IMG/VR virus record: IMGVR_UViG_3300032731_000119
Coordinates: 1-49,777 of that record
Source: a virus
Reading direction: 5' to 3' (one strand)
Length of the DNA: 49,777 nucleotides
Shown: in pieces, positions 13,611 through 22,400 of the stretch
Layout: the number at the start of each line of letters is the position of its first letter
How positions within the stretch are numbered: the stretch's first letter is position 1
The notes under the pieces: generated by a model
What the model was told of the DNA's origin: nothing
The model's database searches: none
Seen by the model: the letters and a program-made list of their open reading frames with translations, nothing else
Translations under genes and position numbers: made by a program

Positions 13611-13858
13611 TGAATAGACGTAGTTTTATTCAAAATTCTACAATGGCTGGATTTGCTGCGTTCCTCTTTCCGTTACGCAAGCCTAAAACCCATAAGATTA
13701 AAGTCCCAAATCGTACAATTCCAGCACTTCACACGCTTGAAGGGTTGTGTATATTTGGTGGTGGGAATGAACAAGTTATCAGGTTTAAGTTCGATAAACC
13801 GATAACGCTTATTACTGGTGATACAATTGTGATTAAATATAAAGCTACGGCGATATAA
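13610..13858 (+). CDS. Small protein with Tat-like leader, 82 aa
   Basis: The N terminus MNRRSFIQNSTMAGFAAFLF matches a twin-arginine signal (RR-x-F-I plus a weakly hydrophobic segment). The mature part is beta-rich (NEQVIRFKFDKPITLITGDT), reminiscent of a small sandwich domain. AAAGGAGTAAATA precedes the ATG. It parallels the Tat-like protein at 561-881, which is in the opposite operon. Export is inferred from the leader only. Confidence 0.6.
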   Translation: MNRRSFIQNSTMAGFAAFLFPLRKPKTHKIKVPNRTIPALHTLEGLCIFGGGNEQVIRFKFDKPITLITGDTIVIKYKATAI

Positions 13859-13876
13859 AATCCGCCAGTAAATAAA

Positions 13877-14254
13877 ATGATACACTGTATGTACTGTAGC
13901 GAAGAAGTAAAGGGTAACCTAGATCCTGCAAGGAGAGTTGTGTGTGGGCACTGTACTCTACGTATGGTTTTATACGTGCGTAACCTAGAAGAAGAAACGG
14001 GGATCAAAATAGTAGACTCTACACATTATGCTCTAGCATCCACACGCAGAAGAACAAAGAAGGAACGCATAAATCTTAGCAAGGAACTGGAAAGTGCACG
14101 TAAATCACGTGGCTGGAGCTTGCGTCAGTTAGCCGATTACCTTGAATTAGGGCATACATACGTGACACGAATGGAACAGGGGGTTAAGCCACTGAATCAA
14201 AAGGCTTTAGAGTTTATAAAATTAGTAAATAGGAAGGGTGTCCCTTTAAAATGA
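13877..14254 (+). CDS. XRE-family regulator with N-terminal zinc ribbon, 125 aa
   Basis: Residues about 70-116 form an XRE/Cro-type HTH: LESARKSRGWSLRQLADYLE, then LGHTYVTRMEQGV, the canonical helix 2-turn-helix 3 and the E-x-G end. The N terminus adds CMYC (4, 7) and CGHC (23, 26), a zinc ribbon. It is the only clear helix-turn-helix repressor in the window, so it is a candidate to bind the operator-like repeats at 2874-2935. There is no integrase, so it need not imply lysogeny. Confidence 0.75.
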   Translation: MIHCMYCSEEVKGNLDPARRVVCGHCTLRMVLYVRNLEEETGIKIVDSTHYALASTRRRTKKERINLSKELESARKSRGWSLRQLADYLELGHTYVTRMEQGVKPLNQKALEFIKLVNRKGVPLK

Positions 14255-14307
14255 ATGAAGTGGGTAAGGGTAGGTGTTTTTGGGTGAACAATCGGTGTTG
14301 CAAATAA
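14251..14307 (+). CDS. 18-codon ORF (doubtful)
   Basis: ATG at 14251 overlaps the regulator's stop (ATGA). The peptide is MNEVGKGRCFWVNNRCCK. The following 67 bp up to 14374 show no gene. Translation is plausible by coupling only. Confidence 0.25.
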   Translation: MNEVGKGRCFWVNNRCCK

Positions 14308-14374
14308 AGGGTTTAACTGTTGTGAAATGGCCTAAAAATGGGTGGTCACGGACTTTTTATGTAAGGAGTCAGAA

Positions 14375-14530
14375 ATGAACGAAAAAGTACTAAGTGAACT
14401 CAAAGATGTAAAGAGATTACTTAAATACCTAGTCAAGGTAGAACGTATGCGACACGGTGGTAGGTTCTCGGCTAGTATCAATAAGTCCCTGCCGAATATA
14501 GAGGATATACTTTCGGAGAAAGAAGAGTGA
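14375..14530 (+). CDS. Basic hypothetical protein, 51 aa
   Basis: ATG at 14375 follows GTAAGGAGTCAGAA, so this start is preferred to 14342. It begins MNEKVLSELKDVKRLLKYLV; a helix followed by a basic segment (ERMRHGGRFSAS). Confidence 0.55.
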   Translation: MNEKVLSELKDVKRLLKYLVKVERMRHGGRFSASINKSLPNIEDILSEKEE

Positions 14531-14655
14531 CTATACTGACCTGTGAACATTGTGGTAAGAAGATAGAAAGGGGGGACTGTTTGGTTCTGAAGAAACTTAA
14601 TGGGTATATTTTTATACATCAAAAGTGTGAAAAGGAATATATGGAGGGAAAATGA
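14527..14655 (+). CDS. Small zinc-finger-like protein, 42 aa
   Basis: GTG at 14527 overlaps the previous stop, with GGAG 11-12 bases upstream. CEHCGKKIERGDC...CEKEY gives the C-x2-C...C...C spacing of a LIM-like knuckle. It overlaps the next ATG by 4 bp. Confidence 0.5.
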   Translation: MTILTCEHCGKKIERGDCLVLKKLNGYIFIHQKCEKEYMEGK

Positions 14656-14873
14656 TTAAACCGTATGTCCCAAAGATAGAATTACGGATACGTTCTATAG
14701 AGGACAATTATACTAAGGTTATAAATGACGGGGACTGGCTGTATCTAAATGCCCCCGACAAAGAGGATGAACCATATATTGGACTATCTTTTAGGAAACG
14801 GCTATTTCGGAAACCCATATTGCACGTATGGCTTAATCCGTGGAAGATGGAAAAGCATAAGGTTATGTTTTAG
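14652..14873 (+). CDS. Hypothetical protein, 73 aa
   Basis: It begins MIKPYVPKIELRIRSIEDNY and appears beta-rich with basic and aromatic residues (HVWLNPWKMEKHK). GGAGG precedes the ATG. No family recognised. Confidence 0.55.
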   Translation: MIKPYVPKIELRIRSIEDNYTKVINDGDWLYLNAPDKEDEPYIGLSFRKRLFRKPILHVWLNPWKMEKHKVMF

Positions 14874-14916
14874 ATTTTAATGCTTTCAAAAAATTTCTCG
14901 TATTTCTGGAGGACAA

Positions 14917-15294
14917 ATGGACACCAGTAAAGAATATATCAAGATGTGTAATTGTGAAGAGGTACAGGCTGAACATTACAGCCGTGGGGTTCGTACTGGG
15001 GATTATATTTTTAACGGTAAGGTTGTTGAAGTGTGGGAAATTGCTAGTAATTGGGTATTACAAGAGCGTGACCTTTGGATACCCCGCCAAGACCAGATTC
15101 AGGAGATGGTTCAGGGAAGTTGGTGGTGTAGTTTTTGTAATATATCATATTGGATAGAAAAGCACTTTCCGTATGCCATAGATGAAATACATCCCGAGGT
15201 GTTGTTGACCTCGTATGAACAGCTATGGTTAGCTTTCTATATGTACGAAAAGCACAATAAGATATGGGACGGCGGGAAATGGGAGGAAGAATGA
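14917..15294 (+). CDS. Conserved phage hypothetical (YIKMC...WIPRQDQIQEM), 125 aa
   Basis: The opening KEYIKMC, the GDY element and WIPRQDQIQEMV are a pattern seen in many phage proteins of unknown function. CSFC and the aromatic C-terminal half (EQLWLAFYMYEKHNKIWDG) complete it. GGAGG lies seven bases before the ATG. Confidence 0.65.
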   Translation: MDTSKEYIKMCNCEEVQAEHYSRGVRTGDYIFNGKVVEVWEIASNWVLQERDLWIPRQDQIQEMVQGSWWCSFCNISYWIEKHFPYAIDEIHPEVLLTSYEQLWLAFYMYEKHNKIWDGGKWEEE

Positions 15295-15339
15295 AAGAAA
15301 AGACTATAGGGATAGTTAAATGAAGGAAAAGACTATAGG
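15291..15339 (+). repeat. Duplicated gene start (29-bp period)
   Basis: ATGAARGAAAAGACTATAGG occurs at 15291-15310 and again at 15320-15339. The first copy reads MKEKTIGIVK then TGA (15291-15323), which overlaps the real ATG at 15320. The first copy has GGGAGGAAGA upstream, so ribosomes may load there and re-initiate. Confidence 0.6.
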
Positions 15340-15655
15340 TGGTAACAAGGGGTGGCTAGTACCTGACGATAAGGTACCCCATTTTTTCGTCACCTACCGT
15401 CCTCAGTGGGAGAAGGTACGCATACAGCGTGTGTTTAAAAAGAAGAAGGGACTAATAGAGTTCCAGCAACAGAAGATCCGTGAGTTTGAACGTAAGAAGG
15501 GGCGGTACCAGGTAGGGTTTACATTACCGTTTGATATTATAGAGGATTTACGGGAGGTACTTTCAATGATACATAAACTACACAGTGGGGAACAGTCTAA
15601 TCTTTTAAGCGATTCCGATAAACTGGAACAAGATATTAAAAAGTTTGGAGTATAA
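15320..15655 (+). CDS. Basic hypothetical protein, 111 aa
   Basis: It begins MKEKTIGGNKGWLVPDDKV. A basic helix (IEFQQQKIREFERKKGRY) follows a short beta region; the C terminus is helical. Its start is coupled to the duplicated leader at 15291. No family recognised. Confidence 0.6.
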   Translation: MKEKTIGGNKGWLVPDDKVPHFFVTYRPQWEKVRIQRVFKKKKGLIEFQQQKIREFERKKGRYQVGFTLPFDIIEDLREVLSMIHKLHSGEQSNLLSDSDKLEQDIKKFGV

Positions 15656-15657
15656 GA

Positions 15658-15882
15658 ATGAGGAAAGATGTAAAGGTTTATAATTTATTTGAGTCTATTG
15701 ATTCATATTTGGATTTGAGTCTTAATGTAGGGGATAGGATTAGAATTTCTGTTGGTGATAAACACTTATATACGGTTAAGACTATAGAATCAAGCAGAAT
15801 TGTTGTTTATCGGTATATTAGGTATCCTGAGGTTATTTGGGATTGGATTATTAAAAAATTCAAGGGGTCTAGTACCCAGTAA
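15658..15882 (+). CDS. Hypothetical protein, 74 aa, last rightward gene
   Basis: It begins MRKDVKVYNLFESIDSYLDL with a beta-rich middle (GDRIRISVGDKHLYTVKTI). Its stop overlaps the 3' end of the large terminase gene by 14 bp, tail to tail, so there is no room for a separate terminator. Confidence 0.6.
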   Translation: MRKDVKVYNLFESIDSYLDLSLNVGDRIRISVGDKHLYTVKTIESSRIVVYRYIRYPEVIWDWIIKKFKGSSTQ

Positions 15883-17467
15883 CAGCATTTCTGCCACGTA
15901 TTATCTCGTAGTACATATCCTCATTAGAAGTACTTGTTTCCTCACGCTTCTTCCTAGACCAGTACAGTTTATTAATCTTTCCCAACATATCTATCAAGTC
16001 CACAGTCAACCCATGCGGGTAATTCTTAACCTCACCTATCAACTCCTTCATAGCACTATGGATATATATCTCACCATTAAACATGGGATTAATAACAGCC
16101 TGTATGTCATCATCCTTACAACCCTTCCTTACATCAGGGGGCATGGGCGAGATAGGTAGGGCTATCCCACGCTTCCTTCGTGCCTCTACTATGTCTTTAT
16201 ATATGTACTGCTGTGCCCCGACTGTCTCAATACGCCACATCCGTGGGTTCTGCTGCTTATGAGCTTTAAACACCTGGTCTAAGAAATGTTCGGGTGCTTT
16301 AAGTTTTCCTGCCCACGTATATGTTACGAATTTTTTTAGCGAATTTTGGGGCTGACCTCCGATTAAAATAGCATTACGAGATCCCGCCTTCGATAGTTTA
16401 GTCTCAGCAAACCCTCCAGGGTCTATCATTCCATACAACGGAATGTCTTTCAACACGAACACTTCTTCGTCATCATTACACACTAGACAGTACCCTTCAT
16501 CCCTCTCTTCAAGGTGGTAGAACTTTAACCAGGCGTAGTCAAACTTATTTAATCCCGATGCACGTTTGGGATTGTTCATATGTTGTGCCCAGAAGATAGC
16601 ATCCTGTTCAGGGTTAGCCATCATGTCCAGGTAATACTTAGTTGTACTCTTACCTCCAGGTGCACCCTCCCAGTTGGATTCCATGTGGTTAGCATCGGGG
16701 TCTTGTAACCACTTAACATTATCTGTGTCCTCTAGTGCCTCGTCTTTAAGGCACGGTACTATCATCCATTTGAACTCAGGGTACTTCTCCAGGACGTATG
16801 TACCGTAGTCCCCTGGCCCCCAGAACGTACAGATTAACTGTATAGTTGAACCATCTGGTGACATATAGTTAGGGTTATCTAATAGTTCCTTAGTGTTATC
16901 GTGCCACCGCATAACTCTCTCTAGTTCTACTGGTGAGTCAATGTGTTTCTGCCCCACTGGATCATCAATGAATAAGAAATCATAATGACCTGACTGTGCC
17001 GCACCACCCACACCTATAGATGTGATAGATGCTTCCTTGTAAGGTATGCCACGGGGGAGGTCAGCGTACTTCTGTGACCACCTGTTTCTCTTAGTGTACG
17101 CCTGGTCTAGTACCTGGAGTTCAGGGTAGAGTTTACGAAGGACTGTGTTGTTAAGTACCTGGTGTTGGATAAACCACTGAAACCTACAGGCTATGTCCTC
17201 GTTCTGTGAGGCTATTAATGTGCGGACGTTGTTGTTCTGTAGGTAATTCCACACAGTCCCCCACTCGGTAAACACGGTAGACTTCAGCCAGTTACGGGGT
17301 TCAAAGATTGCTTTGCGTTTTATGGTTTGGTCTTGGAAGAAGTCACAGAGGGGTTTATGTATGTGCTCAGAGATACACCCGCCCTGTTCTACAAATCCAC
17401 CTACTAGCTTAACGAAGTGGAAGAAGGAACGGTCACATAATGCTCTAAGAAATTCAATGCTTGCCAT
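15869..17467 (-). CDS. terL: Large terminase subunit, 532 aa
   Basis: It packages phage DNA into the prohead using ATP and cuts it. A Walker A variant (PRNWLKST, residues 57-64) and a Walker B IDD (167-169, after DFLF) mark the ATPase. Between them is the EASITSIGVGGA motif, common in terminases. The nuclease domain begins around residue 350 with YGMIDPGG (first Asp). It is the last gene of the late operon, as in T7, overlapping the small subunit gene by 14 bp. The Walker A lacks the usual G-x4-GKT but keeps K-S/T, as many phage terminases do. Confidence 0.9.
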   Translation of the reverse strand: MASIEFLRALCDRSFFHFVKLVGGFVEQGGCISEHIHKPLCDFFQDQTIKRKAIFEPRNWLKSTVFTEWGTVWNYLQNNNVRTLIASQNEDIACRFQWFIQHQVLNNTVLRKLYPELQVLDQAYTKRNRWSQKYADLPRGIPYKEASITSIGVGGAAQSGHYDFLFIDDPVGQKHIDSPVELERVMRWHDNTKELLDNPNYMSPDGSTIQLICTFWGPGDYGTYVLEKYPEFKWMIVPCLKDEALEDTDNVKWLQDPDANHMESNWEGAPGGKSTTKYYLDMMANPEQDAIFWAQHMNNPKRASGLNKFDYAWLKFYHLEERDEGYCLVCNDDEEVFVLKDIPLYGMIDPGGFAETKLSKAGSRNAILIGGQPQNSLKKFVTYTWAGKLKAPEHFLDQVFKAHKQQNPRMWRIETVGAQQYIYKDIVEARRKRGIALPISPMPPDVRKGCKDDDIQAVINPMFNGEIYIHSAMKELIGEVKNYPHGLTVDLIDMLGKINKLYWSRKKREETSTSNEDMYYEIIRGRNAVTGY

Positions 17468-17750
17468 TCAGAAGTTCATCCAGTCTTTTGTTCTCATCGG
17501 TAGTTAGTTCTCTAGTAGCCTGTTGTTCCCCTTTAGTGGGAGCTTGGGTGGTTGCTCGTTCGGGCTGTAATCCACCAACCATACGGGCGATAGTTTTAAT
17601 GGCATCTATCCTGTCTTTATCTTTGGCGGTTTTACTGTCACGTACGGACTGCGCTACCTTTAGATTGGTTTCCATCTCAGTTTTAAAGTGTTTCTCACGG
17701 AACGCTACTATAGCTTTAACCTTTGCTAATTTCTCAATCTTCTCTGTCAT
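17454..17750 (-). CDS. terS: Probable small terminase subunit, 98 aa
   Basis: It is helical and charged (MTEKIEKLAKVKAIVAFREK), with a disordered polar linker and a C-terminal acidic helix (TTDENKRLDELLNG). No clear HTH is visible. Assignment rests on size, helicity and the 14-bp overlap with the large terminase, where the small subunit is expected. Confidence 0.55.
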   Translation of the reverse strand: MTEKIEKLAKVKAIVAFREKHFKTEMETNLKVAQSVRDSKTAKDKDRIDAIKTIARMVGGLQPERATTQAPTKGEQQATRELTTDENKRLDELLNGKH

Positions 17751-17751
17751 A

Positions 17752-17943
17752 TCAGGTTCCTAAGAAGAACATCTTTAGTGCGTACCCTAGCATACCGAGG
17801 ATAACAGTTGCCTCAACACCGATTATCCACCTCTGTATGTGTGGTAAGTCGTTGCTAACTACCCTTTGAATCAAAGTCTCTAGTGCCGTTAAGCGATGTT
17901 CACATTTAACTTGTTGTCCTTCCTCACAGTCTTTCATTGTCAT
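17752..17943 (-). CDS. XhlA-like membrane protein, 63 aa
   Basis: An amphipathic helix (HRLTALETLIQRVVSNDLP) precedes one C-terminal transmembrane helix (about residues 40-61). This is the layout of XhlA/hemolysin-type holin partners. It lies in the lysis-terminase block and its start overlaps the 17940-18137 gene by 4 bp. It may be a holin or holin-associated protein. Confidence 0.5.
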   Translation of the reverse strand: MTMKDCEEGQQVKCEHRLTALETLIQRVVSNDLPHIQRWIIGVEATVILGMLGYALKMFFLGT

Positions 17944-18137
17944 TCCCTTTCTTCCTTTATGTTAAATTCTTTACGTTCCGACCACTCCTGTTTCTTGCCG
18001 TCATTCCACGTAGATACGGGGCGTAAGTACCCTACTATCCGTGAGTACACATCCACATGGGCATTACACCCAGTGTGAGTACACTTAGCTATTAGTTTAG
18101 TCCCACAGTCAGGACAATGTGTTGGTTTATGACTCAC
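17940..18137 (-). CDS. Orphan NrdD-C-terminus-like zinc protein, 65 aa
   Basis: CPDCG (8, 11) and two later cysteines (19, 24) form a zinc site. It is followed by YSRIVGYLRPVSTWNDGKK (about 31-49). That pattern (R-x-x-GY-x-x-P-V-x-x-W-N-x-GK) is the C-terminal end of class III anaerobic ribonucleotide reductase (NrdD). The catalytic domain is absent, so it cannot be a reductase by itself. The gene sits between lysis-type genes, overlapping both by 4 bp. It may interact with host NrdD or be a reused zinc module. Confidence 0.65.
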   Translation of the reverse strand: MSHKPTHCPDCGTKLIAKCTHTGCNAHVDVYSRIVGYLRPVSTWNDGKKQEWSERKEFNIKEERE

Positions 18138-18754
18138 TTTATTACCTGTACGGCTATAACTCCACCAAGTCCGAGGACTATAATAGACTTAACACTACTT
18201 ATAAACTTCTGTCCCGATAATTTCTTCTCTGCAATTCCTAGTCTTTGTATGCAGAGTGCATGCAGTTGTTGTTCGTTTACATACAGGTCTTGATACTCTA
18301 CGGTTATCTTTAGTTGTGCATTGTATTTCTCATTAAGGCTAAAAATAACACTATCCTGCTCTGCTATTATCACTTCAGCTAGTGTAAACTTTTCCTTCCA
18401 CAAGTTAACTTGACTTAACAGGTTGTCTACTCTCTCTGTGTCCGATTCTAACAGGTTATAAGCCTCGGTAACCTCTATTATATCAGCATCCTTTGACTCT
18501 AACTCAGAGTTCTTGTCACCGATAACCTTTAACGCACCCTTTATAGTCTCACTTAATTGTTTAATGTAATCGTTCTGGGCGGTTATTATTATCTCAGCAT
18601 CCGACTTTCGTTTGGCAGCGATGATAAGTAAAGCATCGTACTTACCTTTAAGTTCGCTGTACCCGTCATGTATATTACACGCCTCATACCCTGACCAAAG
18701 TAGAGCCAATAAGACTATACTAACGATGACGTATGCCCCGTACCGTTTAATCAT
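18134..18754 (-). CDS. Membrane-anchored coiled-coil protein, spanin candidate, 206 aa
   Basis: An N-terminal transmembrane helix (about 6-21) is followed by a long coiled coil (about 30-165) and a second hydrophobic helix at the C terminus (about 188-205). The layout resembles Rz-type inner-membrane spanins, and the C-terminal helix suggests a protein spanning both membranes. A spanin would imply a Gram-negative host. No lipobox partner gene was found nearby. Confidence 0.5.
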   Translation of the reverse strand: MIKRYGAYVIVSIVLLALLWSGYEACNIHDGYSELKGKYDALLIIAAKRKSDAEIIITAQNDYIKQLSETIKGALKVIGDKNSELESKDADIIEVTEAYNLLESDTERVDNLLSQVNLWKEKFTLAEVIIAEQDSVIFSLNEKYNAQLKITVEYQDLYVNEQQLHALCIQRLGIAEKKLSGQKFISSVKSIIVLGLGGVIAVQVIK

Positions 18755-19245
18755 TTTATCATCCCTAGTAAGGGTGCTAGTCTTTGTATGCTTTCCCAGT
18801 CAATAGATTGTTTTAATTCTGGTGTGAAGGCTTTCTTTCCTGGATGCTGTGCCATGTAGGTCCAGTTACCAGATGACCCCATGTAATCCTTGAAGCGTTG
18901 AATATGGTCAGAGGTTACGTCCTTATCCGAACCGACAATACCCCTCGCAGCCTCTATAGACCTGGGGTCCCAAGAGTCTCCCTCTGACGTACCTCCCTGA
19001 CCCCAAATTGTAAGGGATCGTAAATCGTTAAGTTGTGTTTCATATGGGAGTTCATCCCAACGAGTGCCTGGGCCTTGTCCGACTTCCCTTTGCCATCCTT
19101 CCCCAGCAGGATTCCTCCATATCTTTTTTCCCTCATGTAAGCCACCAGGGAACGCTGTCCCCTGACTCAGAGTGGGTTGTCCCTGTGGAATTTGCCGTCT
19201 AAGCATCCTCATCATCATTAGATAAGGTATGGATGTTGGAATCAT
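18751..19245 (-). CDS. Hypothetical virion-associated protein, 164 aa
   Basis: The sequence is Gly/Gln-rich at the N terminus (RRQIPQGQPTLSQGTAFPGG) and more ordered at the C terminus. It resembles neighbouring low-complexity proteins at 23490-25814 in composition. Overlaps the spanin candidate by 4 bp. No family recognised. Confidence 0.55.
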   Translation of the reverse strand: MIPTSIPYLMMMRMLRRQIPQGQPTLSQGTAFPGGLHEGKKIWRNPAGEGWQREVGQGPGTRWDELPYETQLNDLRSLTIWGQGGTSEGDSWDPRSIEAARGIVGSDKDVTSDHIQRFKDYMGSSGNWTYMAQHPGKKAFTPELKQSIDWESIQRLAPLLGMIK

Positions 19246-19268
19246 GTTAACACCACTTCTTATTTAGA

Positions 19269-19481
19269 CTAATCATTGGAGTCACCCCGTTCTTTGGGGG
19301 GAGAGTTGAATGACTTATGGTGCATGGTAGCACGTTTAGTTAAGTATGCTATAGTTATAGGTACGACACAACCCACGGCAACTAAATCTAGCGGGTACTC
19401 TGTCACAAAACATGACTTAATAAAGCCGAGTACTGTAACAATACCTAAGCTAATGAGAAACGCCTGCCATGCTTTAATCAT
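19269..19481 (-). CDS. Two-helix membrane protein, holin candidate, 70 aa
   Basis: Hydrophobic helices at about residues 5-25 and 31-47 are joined by a short polar turn, with a charged C terminus (HHKSFNSPPKERGDSND). This is a class II holin-like layout. It overlaps the large internal virion gene by 4 bp. Confidence 0.5.
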   Translation of the reverse strand: MIKAWQAFLISLGIVTVLGFIKSCFVTEYPLDLVAVGCVVPITIAYLTKRATMHHKSFNSPPKERGDSND

Positions 19482-22400
19482 TTTTTCTCTAACCTACCTA
19501 TTATTTCCTTAACTTTCTTCTGGAATACATCGATACGCTCATTGGCTTCCTTGTCATTCCTTGGTGGTGCTTGACCAGCCATGTATTTAAAAAGTGATTG
19601 GAGTTCCCGTATCTCATATCCTACCCGCCTTTCTTCGGGCGACCGAGTGTACGGTAAAGAAAACCAACGTAATATACTCCCACCTATTTTACCAACGTCC
19701 TTCTGTAGTGCCTTATATGAGGCTGCTCTCTTTTCTGTCTGCCCCATGCCTTCAAATTCCCGCAATACCCCCACGATACGGGTGGCTGAATATTTAACTA
19801 CATCTTTAGCAATCTCAGCTTTAGAGTCAAACGGATTATAGATAGCCGTAAACTCTACTGACTTATTGCCTGAAATTTCGTGTGCTAATTGCCAAGCAGG
19901 GTGTAACTCCCACTTAGCACGATCAAGGAAAGCACCTATTTTATCTTCCTCCGTGGGTATCCCCTTGAATCTGTGATAAAATCGTAGATAGATATTATCA
20001 GGGGATGCTGTATGTAGCACAAGTTCCTTTTCCTCACCTTCTATAGTAACAGTCTTTTTATACTTTAAGCCAAATTGGTCTTGCTTGAAACCTAATTTAG
20101 ATAGAGTAATATGACGTAATAATATACCACTAGCCAACCCTACTAATGCTTTAGACATAGCCTTAGAGTGTGGGGATACCTTACCTGCCTTGAGTATCAT
20201 TTTCCCTGTACTAGATACCATCTCAGCCTGTGCGGAAGCCATCGCAATCTTAAATGACGGAGTGAAGAATATCTTATTCATCCATTTACGGGTCTTTGGT
20301 GGGATAGAGGCATAGTCACCGTGCATCTTAGCTGTAAGCTGTGCGGCCTCACGGGGAGCAAAATCTTTCATACGATAATAGTGGTGGGTAATCATACGGA
20401 TGAAGTTATCTCCATACCATGCTAAGTCCCAGGATAAGTGATAAGGATTAACCCCATACTTTTTAAGTCGCTTTAAGAATTTATTGCCATCAATCATACC
20501 CTTTATTTGCTTGGCATAACTGTTGAACCCAGGTGTAAATGGAGTAGAAAACGCCCCGTTAGCACTCGCTTCCCAGTAGTCCATGTCCCTATTCTTCATG
20601 GACTTTGCTGCCCTAAAGATAGCTTTGGGTGTCTTGAGGCTTCGTACAGACCCAGACCACCATGCTTGCTTTATGTCATAGGCGGGCAAAAACAGGGGGT
20701 TATAAAACTGCATCATCTTTATGCCACCCAATACTGCCCCGCCCTTACCTAGTCCAAGACCGAATTTTCTCCTAGATAGATTTTTTTCAAAGTAGTCTAC
20801 AAACACAGGGTGTGCCTTATACTTTTTTAGGGTAGGGAAATATCGAGATGGTAACCCCTGAAAATCTTTAGGTGCACCTTCAGACAGCTTCACTAAACCC
20901 TCTTGTTTAGCACTTTGGATTATATCAGCTATTGCTAACTTGTGCCCCACCTTATGACTATAGGCAGCCATGACATTCCTAATGTCCACATCAGCAGGTT
21001 TGATAACCTTCTTTTCCAATAGGTACTTAGCCAGTGATTCTATGTCGTATGTTTTTCTGTTCTTAAAAAACTGGCTGATTAATATGTGTGAATCTTCTGG
21101 TCTACTCTGCCACAAATCTTCCATCCACGTTCTAGGAATATGAACATACTGTAGATCTGACTTTTTAATAAAGTTAATAGCCGTATTAATATCTTGAAGG
21201 TCTTGTTTAATTTTAATGGCATCTGTTTTAGAAACATCCTTCTTGCCTAAGCGTTTCATCTGGGAAAGTCTCATAGACTCCAGGTCTTTCAGTTGACTTG
21301 CAGGCCATTCAGCAGGTACATCTCTTTTCTTTAGTTCCTGTTTGTAATAATCAAAAAACTCCCTAACTTTTCTTTGTGGTTCTAAGAGTTTTTGCCGTTC
21401 TGTTGGAATCATCTTAGCAAGCTTTGTTGGTGTAGACGCTGTATAGGTTAAGGTTTCATAGTCCTTGGGTTTCAACTTAGATTGTTCTACTTGTTTTATA
21501 AAATGGGAACCTCGCTTTAATTCCGTAGACCTAGTGGGGTGATACAGTTTAAAGGATTGACCTGTCTTGGGGGCATCTATCCTCTTAAACCGAGGTTCTA
21601 CCTGTAACCCATCTATTATCTTTTCACCTACAGCTTTGATCGCTTTCGTGGCGGGTGGGCCAGTGTAATATTCCTTCAGTTCTGGGGCTGTTGTTTTCTG
21701 TAAGTCTCCCGCAACCTCAAACTCCTCTGCTTTCTTAAGACTTTCCTTGATACCCTTAACATCTTTCTCTATTCCCTTTTTATATTGCTCGGAGAACTCT
21801 CCTGCCTTAACCTTCTCTACCTTCCCTGACTTCTCGTATGCCTTTATTTGTTCTGTTTCTGTTAGTGGTTGTTTGACAGGGGGTTTTACTTTAGTGGGTA
21901 ATTTTTCTGGTATTGTTTTAGGTTTAGCCTGTGTTTTAATAACAACCGTATCAGGTATCTGCTGAATTTGCTGCTTCATCGGTGGTGGGGCTTCTGATTT
22001 CTCAGCCAATTTTTTAAACAGTTTAGATGGTATTGCCTTTCCTTGTTCGACTGTGCGTTGGATAGCCTTCTTAGCCCCACCTTTTAAGTGAGGTAGTAAA
22101 GTTAGAAGTGCCGCCTCTGAAGCGAATGTAAGCATGGCCTGGGTTTCAGGGTCACCCTCTGCCATTTTTTCAGTACCCTTCTCAGTTAACCATCCTAACG
22201 CTGCGAATGGTGACATGGCTATATCTGTGTACACCTTTCCTTTTTCAGTAGTTGGTTCGTGGGTCATGAATTGAGAGATGTTTTGCGATATGTCCCTTGC
22301 CTCTTGCCACGACTTACCACCAAAAGTTTTAGCACCTAATCCACCAGCCCAAGAAACTGGGAACGAGGCAAGTCCACTCATAGCACTGACTCCCGCCTCG

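Noticed and set aside
13877-14254. Lysogeny module
   Set aside because: Only a regulator is present; no integrase, excisionase, partition gene or attachment site was seen.
15800-16159. 119-aa plus-strand open frame over the terminase gene
   Set aside because: The terminase motifs are clear on the other strand; the frame begins inside the 15658-15882 gene in a different phase.
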